Shown: positions 1-6,033 of the stretch, in pieces
How positions within the stretch are numbered: the stretch's first letter is position 1
Layout: each line of letters begins with the position of its first letter
NCBI GenBank assembly: GCA_036568605.1
Contig: DATCSE010000097.1
Coordinates: forward strand, 1-11,945
Reading direction: 5' to 3'
DNA from: DATCSE01 sp036568605
GTDB taxonomy: Bacteria; Pseudomonadota; Gammaproteobacteria; Burkholderiales; Burkholderiaceae_C
Length of the DNA: 11,945 bases
Program-made: the position numbers and the translations under genes
The notes under the pieces: model-generated
What the model saw: the letters and a program-made list of their open reading frames with translations, nothing else
The model's database searches: none
Told to the model about the DNA's origin: nothing

Positions 1-1
1 C

Positions 2-1057
2 GGCGACGTGTCGGTCGACGCCGATCTGAACCGCCTGGACTACCGCGTGAGCGTCGAGCGCGCGGGTCTGGCGCGGCTCGAAGCCGAGCAGATGTCGGCG
101 ACCTCGGTGCACTTTCCCGACGACGTGGTCGAGGCGGCCCGCCGCGACCTGCGGCTGGCCGAGCAGATCGCCAAGGAGCGTGCGCTCTTCGCCGCGCGCC
201 GCGATGCGCTGGTGGGCCAGACGCAGCTGCTGCGCATGCAGCAGGCCAAGGTGGCGCAGGAGGCAACGGCGCTGCGCGCCCAGATCGCGCAGGCCAGCGA
301 ATCGCTGAAGCATCAGGCAGCCGAGCTCGAAACCAATCGCCGGCTTTTGGGCGAGGGGTTCATCTCCGCCACGCGGATTTCGCAGCTCGAGGCCACCGTG
401 GCCGACTACGGCGTCAAGCTCGAGGAAAAGCGCGCCGACCTGGCGCGCGCCGAGCAGCGCATGGTCGACGCCGACCTGCGCGTCAAGTCGCTCGAGAGCG
501 ACTACCGGCAGCAGGCCAGCGACCAGCTGAAGGTGAGTGCGGCCAAGCTCGCCGAGATCCAGCAGGAGCAGCGCAAGACCGTCGACGCCTCGAGCCGGCA
601 GGTGATCGTGGCGCCGGTGGCCGGCGACGTGATCAACCTGAAGTTCACGACCCCCGGTTCGGTGATCTCGCCGCGCGAGGCGATCGCCGATATCGTGCCG
701 ACGGCTCCGCGCCTGGTGGTCGAGGCGCACATCCGAACCGAGGACATCACGCGGGTGCGGCCAGGACAGAGCGCCGACATCCGCTACACCGCGTTCAAGT
801 TCCGCACCACACGGCTGGTGAACGGGACGGTGTTCTACGTGGCCGCCGATCGCACGCTGGACCGGGCCACCAACCAGGCCTACTACGTGGCGCTGGTCGA
901 GGCCGACGCCGCATCGCTCGCGCAGGCCGGCGGCGAGCTCCAGCTGCAAGCCGGCATGCCGGCCGAGGTGTACCTCAAGGGCGAGGAGCGCACGCCATTG
1001 CAGTACCTGATCGAGCCGGTGACGCAGGTGCTGCGGCGGGCCGGGCGGGAACGCTGA
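2..1057 (+). CDS. HlyD-family type I secretion membrane fusion protein (5' partial)
   Basis: This is the periplasmic adaptor subunit of a type I secretion system, which links an inner-membrane ABC exporter to a TolC-type outer-membrane channel. The reading frame is open from base 2, so the true start lies outside the window. The GTG at base 8 is just an internal Val codon. Visible parts in order are a long alpha-helical coiled coil (about residues 10-195, Ala/Glu/Arg/Gln rich), the second half of a lipoyl-like domain (IVAPVAGDVINLKFTTPG), a beta-barrel segment (VEAHIRTEDITRVRPGQ), and the family's characteristic C-terminus (GEERTPLQYLIEPVTQVLRR). Compared with the usual length of about 440 residues, the cytoplasmic tail, membrane helix and first lipoyl half are missing. 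The ABC partner would be expected upstream. The exported substrate is unknown. Confidence 0.9.
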   Translation, partial: GDVSVDADLNRLDYRVSVERAGLARLEAEQMSATSVHFPDDVVEAARRDLRLAEQIAKERALFAARRDALVGQTQLLRMQQAKVAQEATALRAQIAQASESLKHQAAELETNRRLLGEGFISATRISQLEATVADYGVKLEEKRADLARAEQRMVDADLRVKSLESDYRQQASDQLKVSAAKLAEIQQEQRKTVDASSRQVIVAPVAGDVINLKFTTPGSVISPREAIADIVPTAPRLVVEAHIRTEDITRVRPGQSADIRYTAFKFRTTRLVNGTVFYVAADRTLDRATNQAYYVALVEADAASLAQAGGELQLQAGMPAEVYLKGEERTPLQYLIEPVTQVLRRAGRER

Positions 1058-1080
1058 GCGCCGAGTCAAGACAGGCAGCG

Positions 1081-1779
1081 CTACTGCGCCGCGACCCGCG
1101 CCCGCCAGATCTCCCCGAAGCGCTCCAGCTCCGCGCGCTCCATATCGGACACGACCCAGTACTGCATAGCGCCGTCGGCCCAATGCAGCACGTTGAAGCC
1201 GCGGCGCACGCGGTGGGTTGCGGCGGCCGGTGCTTCGCTGGGCCAGACGAACACCTCGATCACGTGGCGGTTGCGCACGTAGGCGAGCGCCGCGACGGCG
1301 CCACCGCCCACGTGTTCGACGCGGCCGCCTTGCAGCGGGAATCCGTCGGCGGCGAGGTCGAACACCGGCGGCGCATAGTCGAGCCGGCCCTGGAACCACG
1401 GCTTGACGGTGTGGCGGTCGCTGGACGCCACCTCGGCGAGCGGCCCCACCTGCAGCGCGCGCACATGGTCGGCGACGAGCTCGGCCTCCAGCGGCTCCGC
1501 CAACCCGCCGGGCGCGACGCGCTGCAGCACCGGCGGCACGACCAGCGCGCACGCCACGCCGAGCGCGAAGCTCGCCGCGGCGGTGCGCCAGGCGAACCAG
1601 CGCGCGCGCGGCCCGGGCGCGCGCGCGGACGTTGGAGCCGGCGCATCGGCGCGGCCCGCATCGGCCAGTGCGATCTGCGCGCGGATGCCGGCGCGCAGGC
1701 CGTCCGGCGCCGCGTGCCGGGTCGCGTGGCGTCGAATCTGCTCGGACAGTTCCTGCTCGTCCATGTCCTTCTCACTCAC
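1081..1779 (-). CDS. Transmembrane anti-sigma factor, lacking the zinc motif
   Basis: This is probably the membrane-bound inhibitor of the ECF sigma factor encoded immediately upstream. The 232-residue protein has a short cytoplasmic N-terminal region (residues 1-60, including RRHATRHAAPDGLRAGIRAQ), one membrane helix at about 64-83, and a periplasmic C-terminal domain (DRHTVKPWFQGRLDYAPPV, later HVIEVFVWP) like that of many Burkholderiales anti-sigma proteins. The N-terminal region has no cysteine, so the classical HxxxCxxC zinc anti-sigma motif is absent. The GTG start at 1779 overlaps the sigma stop codon (GTGA), which suggests translational coupling. An ATG five codons in (1764) is the alternative start, with AAGGA very close in front of it. 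Family assignment rests on gene order plus topology. The signal that releases the sigma factor is unknown. Confidence 0.8.
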   Translation of the reverse strand: MSEKDMDEQELSEQIRRHATRHAAPDGLRAGIRAQIALADAGRADAPAPTSARAPGPRARWFAWRTAAASFALGVACALVVPPVLQRVAPGGLAEPLEAELVADHVRALQVGPLAEVASSDRHTVKPWFQGRLDYAPPVFDLAADGFPLQGGRVEHVGGGAVAALAYVRNRHVIEVFVWPSEAPAAATHRVRRGFNVLHWADGAMQYWVVSDMERAELERFGEIWRARVAAQ

Positions 1780-2306
1780 TCGCCCAGGCGGGTAGCCGAC
1801 AACACATCGCGGAGTTTGCTCCGCGCCCGCGCCAGCCGGGACATCACCGTGCCGATCGGCACGCCGGCGATCTTCGCGATCTGCGCATAGTCGAGCTCCT
1901 CGAGCTCGCGCAGCACGATCACTTCGCGCAGCGGCGGCGACAGTGCGCGGATCGCCGCGTCAATCTGCGCGCGGGCGCGGCGCTGCTGCAACTGCAGCGC
2001 CGGGTCCGAATCGCGGCCTCTGGCCTCGCCCAGCGCGGCCTCGAACTCGGCCTCGTCGAAGTCGACCTGTTGCGGCGCGCTGCGCGATCGCTCGAGTGCC
2101 GAGAAGCAGGTGTTGCGCACGATGCCCAGCAGCCATGGCCGCGCGTCGTCGCCGCGCAGCGAGGCGATGTAGCGAAAGGCGCGCAGCGAGGCCTCCTGCA
2201 CCGCGTCCTCGGCCGCCTGGTCGCTGCGCAGCAGCCAGCGCGCGAGGTTGTACGCGGCGTCCAGATGCGGCAGGACGAGCGTGTCGAAGACCTGGCGCTG
2301 GCTCAT
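1776..2306 (-). CDS. ECF-type RNA polymerase sigma factor (RpoE-like)
   Basis: This alternative sigma factor directs RNA polymerase to stress- or signal-specific promoters. The protein is about 176 residues, a normal ECF size. It has region 2 near residues 8-75, with the core-binding stretch AEDAVQEASLRAFRYIA and the promoter-melting stretch RPWLLGIVRNTCFSALERSR, then a variable acidic linker, and region 4 at about 122-170 (LSPPLREVIVLRELEELDYA followed by the helix-turn-helix IAKIAGVPIGTVMSRLARAR). I chose ATG 2306. A GTG directly in front (2309) is also possible: an AGGA lies 7 bases before the GTG and 10 before the ATG. The gene starts about 20 bases after the CuA-protein stop and overlaps the anti-sigma start, so it appears to be the third gene of a four-gene operon. 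Its target promoters are not recognisable here. Confidence 0.92.
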   Translation of the reverse strand: MSQRQVFDTLVLPHLDAAYNLARWLLRSDQAAEDAVQEASLRAFRYIASLRGDDARPWLLGIVRNTCFSALERSRSAPQQVDFDEAEFEAALGEARGRDSDPALQLQQRRARAQIDAAIRALSPPLREVIVLRELEELDYAQIAKIAGVPIGTVMSRLARARSKLRDVLSATRLGE

Positions 2307-2329
2307 CACGTGCGAATCCTAAGTCGTGG

Positions 2330-2707
2330 CTAGGCGCTGACGACGAAACGGCCGTGCATCCCTTCGTGCCCGTCGCCGCAGAAGTTGTCGCAGAGGAACT
2401 CGATCACGCCCGGCGCGCGGGGCTGCAGCTCCAGGCGCGTCACCTGTCCCGGTGCGAGGTCCAGGCGCTTGCCGAGGTCGGGGATGTTCATGCCGTGCAC
2501 GAAGTCGATCGAGCGGATCGCGATGACGACGCGCTCGCCGGCCTTCAGCTTGATCTCGTTGGGCTCGTAGGCGAAGCGGCGCGCCGTCATCTCGATGGTG
2601 CGCGGCTCGGTGCCTTTCTGCGCGAGGCCGGCGCGCGCGAGCGCCGCGCCGGTGGCCAGTGCCAGCGCGCTGCGCAGCGCGCGACGTCGATCCCGGGCTG
2701 CGGTCAT
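2330..2707 (-). CDS. Exported stand-alone cupredoxin with a CuA-type motif
   Basis: This 125-residue exported protein has a cupredoxin fold. The N-terminus (RDRRRALRSALALATGAALA, then ARAGLAQ) is a signal peptide with an arginine cluster that could use Tat or Sec. The mature part carries His71 (DFVHGMNIP) and C106-x3-C110-x3-H114-x2-M117 (LCDNFCGDGHEGMHG). This is the full ligand set of the binuclear CuA site of cytochrome c oxidase subunit II and nitrous oxide reductase, but without membrane helices or other domains. By family knowledge it would bind two copper ions and carry electrons; a copper carrier or sensor role is also possible. The start ATG overlaps the metallophosphoesterase stop (ATGA), with GGTGG 7 bases upstream. 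The frame stays open far upstream through the neighbouring gene, but that extension has shadow-type composition and would bury the signal peptide. Confidence 0.85.
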   Translation of the reverse strand: MTAARDRRRALRSALALATGAALARAGLAQKGTEPRTIEMTARRFAYEPNEIKLKAGERVVIAIRSIDFVHGMNIPDLGKRLDLAPGQVTRLELQPRAPGVIEFLCDNFCGDGHEGMHGRFVVSA

Positions 2708-3591
2708 GCGCGCACCACCGGGTACTCGGTGACGGCCAGGCGCTGGCCGGCGTCCGCCGTCTCGATCCCGCGAAACCCGAGCCCCTTGTACGGGTCGCTC
2801 GCGTCCCACGGCAGCGGCGTGCGCTTGTCCTGCGAGCCGGGTGCCGGCAGCGCGAAGATCAGCGACTTCGCCGAGTGATGCGCAATGTGCCCGGTCATCT
2901 GGTGGTGCTCCTGGTGGATATGGCCGTAGAAGACCGTGACGTTCTCGTACGGCATCAACAGCTCGACGGCCTGCGCGCCGTCGCGCGTCGCCCAATCCCA
3001 CTTCGGCGCGAGGTCGAACAGCGGGCGGTGCGTGAGCACGACGATGGGCGCGCGGCGGTCCAGCTTGGCGAGGTCGTCGCGCAGCCAGGCGAGCTGCTCG
3101 TCGCCGATCTTCGCGCCGGGGTCGGAGACGTTGTCGATCGCGATGAAGTGCACGCCCTGGTGGTCGAAGGTGTACGAGGTCTCGCCGAAGAATTCCTTGT
3201 AGGCCGCGCCGCGATCGAGCGACGCGTCGTGCTCGCCGGGCATGAAGCGCACGGTCTTGACGTTCAGCTCGGCGACGATGGCCTTGAACTCGGCAAGGCG
3301 GCGCCGGCGCTCGACCGGATCGTCGGTCGTGTGCGTCAGGTCGCCGGTGAAGACGACGAACGCAGGCGGCTTGGGCAGCGCGTTCACGGTGGTGACGGCC
3401 TTGCGCAGCGTCACCGCGGCGTCCGGGTTCGCGGGGCCTTGGTAGCCCCAGTGCGTGTCCGACAGCTGCACGAAGTAGAAGTCGCGGGTGCCGGCATAGG
3501 CGCCGCCGGTGCCGGCACAACCGGCGAGGCCGGAAGCGAAGACGGCGCCGCCGCCGACCGCGGCGAGGGCGAGGAAGTCACGACGTTGCAT
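2704..3591 (-). CDS. Tat-exported lipoprotein metallophosphoesterase (calcineurin-like)
   Basis: This is a calcineurin-like two-metal phosphoesterase of 295 residues placed outside the cytoplasm. The start at 3591 gives a compact Tat signal (MQRRDFLAL) and a lipobox, LAGC, with Cys25 as the lipidation site; an upstream ATG (3642) would only add a basic tail. The family metal motifs appear in order: LSDTH (D45, H47), FTGDLTHT (D84), PGEHD (119-122), VVLTHRP (H188) and FYGHIHQEHH (H224, H226). The third motif is GEHD rather than the usual GNHD/E, so the asparagine metal ligand is replaced by glutamate. The substrate could be a phosphomonoester, phosphodiester or nucleotide and cannot be told from sequence. 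It is the first gene of the cluster with the CuA protein and sigma/anti-sigma pair. No strong ribosome-binding site is visible. Confidence 0.9.
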   Translation of the reverse strand: MQRRDFLALAAVGGGAVFASGLAGCAGTGGAYAGTRDFYFVQLSDTHWGYQGPANPDAAVTLRKAVTTVNALPKPPAFVVFTGDLTHTTDDPVERRRRLAEFKAIVAELNVKTVRFMPGEHDASLDRGAAYKEFFGETSYTFDHQGVHFIAIDNVSDPGAKIGDEQLAWLRDDLAKLDRRAPIVVLTHRPLFDLAPKWDWATRDGAQAVELLMPYENVTVFYGHIHQEHHQMTGHIAHHSAKSLIFALPAPGSQDKRTPLPWDASDPYKGLGFRGIETADAGQRLAVTEYPVVRA

Positions 3592-3625
3592 GGTGGTGAT
3601 CCGGTGGAGTTGCTGAGGCGGCGCG

Positions 3626-3645
3626 GCAGTGCGGGCCGGCACTGC
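3626..3645. promoter_or_regulatory. Perfect 7-bp inverted repeat in the leader of the metallophosphoesterase operon
   Basis: GCAGTGC and GCACTGC flank a 6-base centre about 35-55 bases upstream of the metallophosphoesterase start. No T-tract follows on either strand, so an operator or leader hairpin is more likely than a terminator. The function is inferred from position only. Confidence 0.35.
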
Positions 3646-3684
3646 GCATCCGTCCTGTCATACCGGCAGGGGCGGCCATTCATT

Positions 3685-3700
3685 CCCTCGATCGCGAGGG
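3685..3700. terminator. Inverted repeat between the rhomboid and metallophosphoesterase genes
   Basis: CCCTCG and CGAGGG enclose ATCG, giving a 6-bp GC-rich stem with a tetraloop about 27 bases after the rhomboid stop codon on the minus strand. The sequence after it on that strand is AATGAATGG rather than a T-run. It could be a weak terminator for the upstream genes, or an operator for the operon that follows. Confidence 0.3.
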
Positions 3701-3726
3701 TCGACAACCTCGGGTCGGCTTTGCCG

Positions 3727-4341
3727 TTAGCCGGCGACCAGGCGCCAGGCGCGCGCGACCGCTGCCGGATCGGTCAGCGCCACGAACGCGAGCCCCGCGA
3801 TCGCGCCGGCCAGGTGCGCATCGTGGTTGATGCGGCCGTGCCGCTGCTGCGACGCATACCAGGTGTACGCGAGGTAACCCACCGCGAACAGCGGCGCCGG
3901 GATGGGCACCGGCACCGGGAACACGATCATCGAGGCCGTCGGCGTGTAGACGATGGAGGCGAACAGCACCGCGAGGATCGCGCCCGACGCGCCCAGCGTG
4001 CGGTACTCGGGATCGCGCCGGTGCTTGTACCAGGTGCCGAGGTCGCTGCTGAGGAGGCCGAACGCATAGAGCGCGAGGAAGCGCGCGGTCCCCATGCGGC
4101 TCTCGAGCCCGAACGCGAACGCCCAGAACGTGATCGCGTTGAACAGCAGGTGCGCGAGGTCGGCGTGGATGAACGCGCTGGTGACCAGCGTGCGGTACTC
4201 GCGCCGCGGGACCAGCCAGTACGGCCGGAACAGATTGCGCTCAATGAGCGCCGGCGCCCCGAACAGGCCGATCAGGCTGACCGCGAGGATCGCGATCAGC
4301 AGCAGCGTCGCACCGGGCGTGTCGCCCAGCAAGGCGGTCAA
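3727..4341 (-). CDS. Rhomboid-family intramembrane serine protease
   Basis: This is an inner-membrane protease of the rhomboid family, with about six membrane helices in 204 residues. The catalytic pair is visible: Ser119 in LGASGAIL (GxSG) and His176 in DAHLAGAIAG (AHxxGxxxG). The conserved H64 and N68 of the second helix (AHLLFNAITF) are also present, so the enzyme should be active. No ATG lies near the N-terminus in this frame. I chose the TTG at 4341 because AGGA stands 7 bases upstream and overlaps the pncB stop codon, and the protein then begins just before the first membrane helix. The frame extends into pncB up to 4461, but that part is low-complexity shadow. The 10-base spacing implies cotranscription and coupled translation with pncB. 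The substrate is unknown. Confidence 0.87.
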   Translation of the reverse strand: MTALLGDTPGATLLLIAILAVSLIGLFGAPALIERNLFRPYWLVPRREYRTLVTSAFIHADLAHLLFNAITFWAFAFGLESRMGTARFLALYAFGLLSSDLGTWYKHRRDPEYRTLGASGAILAVLFASIVYTPTASMIVFPVPVPIPAPLFAVGYLAYTWYASQQRHGRINHDAHLAGAIAGLAFVALTDPAAVARAWRLVAG

Positions 4342-4351
4342 CGCCCCATCC

Positions 4352-5539
4352 TCAGGCGCCGACCTTGAACACCTGCCGCAGGTACGCGAGGAAGGTCTCG
4401 TCGTCGCACAGCAGCTTGCCCGGGCTGTCGGAGAGCTTCGCGACCGGCTGCCGGTTCGCATGGGTCAGCTTCATCACGATGTGCAGCGTCTTCAGCCCCA
4501 TGTCGTTCGTGAGGTTGGTGCCGATGCCGAAGCCGCACTGCGTGCGGTCCGAGAAGTGGTGGTGCAGCGCGATCGCGCGGTCGAAGTCCAGCCCATCGGA
4601 GAACACCAGCCGCTTGGTGTGCGCGTCGATGCGCAGCTTCGCGTAGTGCGCGAGCGCCTTCTCGCCCCACACGACGGGGTCGCCCGAGTCGTGGCGCAGG
4701 CCGTCGAACAGCTTCGCGAAGTACAGGTCGAAGTCGGCGAGGAAGGCGTCCATGCCGACCACGTCGGTCAGTGCGACGCCCAGGTCGCCGCGGTATTCCT
4801 GGACCCAGGCCTCGAGCGCGGCGCGCTGGAAATCGCGCAGCCGCACGCCCAGCGTCTGGTAGGTCTGCAGGTACTCGTGCGCCATCGTGCCGATGGGCAC
4901 CAGGCCCAGGTCGCGCGCGAACAGCACGTTGGACGCGCCCTTGAAGTACTGCGGCACCTCGCGCTTGAAGGTCGCGACGACCTCGCGCTGCCAATCGCCC
5001 GAGAAACGGCGGCGCACGCCGAAGTCGAAGAACTCGAACGGATGGTTGCGCGCCGGCTCGTCGGCGAACGCCTGCAGCCGCTCGATCTTGGCCTTCAGCC
5101 GGCGCCGCCCTTCGGCGAGCGCGGCGGTCTGGTCGAAGCGGCGGAAGTACAGCTCGTTGACGATCGCAAGCACGTAGATCTCGAATGCCATCACGTGCAC
5201 CTGCGGGCCGTTCGCGACGATCTCGAGCTGCTCGCCGTTCGCCCGCGCGGTGATGAACTCGCGCTGGAAATGGAAGATGCGCAGGAAGTCGACGAAGTCC
5301 GAGCGGATGAAGCGCAGCGCGCCGAGGTACGCCAGGTCTTCGGCCGTGAACTTCAGCGAGCACAGGTGGTCGAGCTGCTGGTTGACGCCGTCGACCAGCT
5401 CGGCCAGCGGATACGCCGGCACGTTGCGACAGACGAACGTGTACTCGGCCTGCGTCGCCGGGTGCCGATGCAGCATCGTCTGCCACATCGTGAACTTGTA
5501 CAGGTCGGTGTCGAGCAGGCTGTTGATGACGGGTTGCAT
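4352..5539 (-). CDS. pncB: Nicotinate phosphoribosyltransferase
   Basis: This cytoplasmic enzyme of NAD salvage (Preiss-Handler pathway) converts nicotinate and PRPP, with ATP, to nicotinate mononucleotide. The 395-residue length is standard. Recognisable parts are the N-terminal MQPVINSLLDTDLYKFTMWQ, the histidine loop GTMAHEYLQTYQ with His221 at the position of the phosphorylated catalytic histidine of the Salmonella enzyme, RHDSGDPVVWGEKA (282-295), VFSDGLDFD (312-320) and the phosphate-binding GFGIGTNLTND (336-346). The family member is intact, with all core motifs in order. It lies 48 bases after the YCII gene and 10 bases before the rhomboid gene, all on the minus strand. No strong Shine-Dalgarno is seen before the ATG. 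I see no NrtR-type or other NAD-linked operator. Confidence 0.97.
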   Translation of the reverse strand: MQPVINSLLDTDLYKFTMWQTMLHRHPATQAEYTFVCRNVPAYPLAELVDGVNQQLDHLCSLKFTAEDLAYLGALRFIRSDFVDFLRIFHFQREFITARANGEQLEIVANGPQVHVMAFEIYVLAIVNELYFRRFDQTAALAEGRRRLKAKIERLQAFADEPARNHPFEFFDFGVRRRFSGDWQREVVATFKREVPQYFKGASNVLFARDLGLVPIGTMAHEYLQTYQTLGVRLRDFQRAALEAWVQEYRGDLGVALTDVVGMDAFLADFDLYFAKLFDGLRHDSGDPVVWGEKALAHYAKLRIDAHTKRLVFSDGLDFDRAIALHHHFSDRTQCGFGIGTNLTNDMGLKTLHIVMKLTHANRQPVAKLSDSPGKLLCDDETFLAYLRQVFKVGA

Positions 5540-5587
5540 CGCGGGTCTCGAGGCGCGGGAATCGAAGCGGGAGCGGCGGCGTTCCGG

Positions 5588-5941
5588 CTACTCGTAGCAC
5601 GGCGCGAGCGCGCGGACCTCCACCGTCGCCCACTCGGCGGCCGGGCACTGCGCGGCGATCGCGAGCGCTTCGTCGCGGGTCTCGCAGTTGATCAGGAAGA
5701 AGCCGCCGACCATTTCCTTCGCCTCGGAGAATGGCCCGTCGACGACCTGCGCGCGGCCGCCGCGCACCTGCAGCCGGGCCGAGTCCTTCAGCGACTTCAG
5801 CGACTCGCTGGCGATCAGCACGCCCCGCTCCTTCAGGTCGGCGCCGAACTTGAGCATGCGCTCGTAGACGGCGCGGCCTTCGGCTGCGCTGCGCGTCTCG
5901 CGCTGGGCGGGGTCTTCGATGATCAGCAGCATGTGGGGCAT
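5588..5941 (-). CDS. YCII-related (DGPF-domain) protein
   Basis: This small cytoplasmic protein (117 residues) has the YCII/DGPF fold, a ferredoxin-like alpha+beta domain. It begins in the typical way (MPHMLLIIEDP) and has the signature VVDGPFSEAKEMVGGFFLI, with D68-G69-P70-F71. An ATG eight codons upstream (5965) is open but adds only MAIEREPV and has no ribosome-binding site, so 5941 is preferred. The biochemical role of the family is poorly defined. In many bacteria such genes sit beside ECF sigma factors, but here the nearest sigma gene is over 3 kb away in a different gene cluster, so no link is claimed. The gene precedes pncB by 48 bases on the same strand. Confidence 0.88.
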   Translation of the reverse strand: MPHMLLIIEDPAQRETRSAAEGRAVYERMLKFGADLKERGVLIASESLKSLKDSARLQVRGGRAQVVDGPFSEAKEMVGGFFLINCETRDEALAIAAQCPAAEWATVEVRALAPCYE

Positions 5942-5981
5942 GACGGGCTCTCGCTCGATGGCCATCGTCGTCGGCCAGCGC

Positions 5982-5997
5982 CCCGGCGGGCGCCGGG
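5982..5997. terminator. GC-rich inverted repeat after the peroxidase gene
   Basis: CCCGGCG-GG-CGCCGGG lies 37-52 bases after the peroxidase stop and before the YCII gene. It can form a strong short hairpin, but no T-run follows on the minus strand. It is a possible factor-assisted terminator or transcript-end stabiliser. Confidence 0.25.
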
Positions 5998-6033
5998 AGT
6001 GCGCGGATTAGAGCATGGGCGCTCGGCGCTTCG

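Noticed and set aside
2330..3520. Apparent long fusion protein ending in the CuA domain
   Set aside because: Everything before Met at 2707 is an out-of-frame reading of the metallophosphoesterase gene. The true protein starts with a signal peptide at 2707.
2659..4368. A 569-codon plus-strand open frame
   Set aside because: It is antisense to the metallophosphoesterase and rhomboid genes; it is Arg/Val/Glu-rich with no domain.
5588..5941. YCII gene as a partner of the ECF sigma factor
   Set aside because: Such pairs are known elsewhere, but here the two are more than 3 kb apart with pncB and other genes between them, in different gene clusters.
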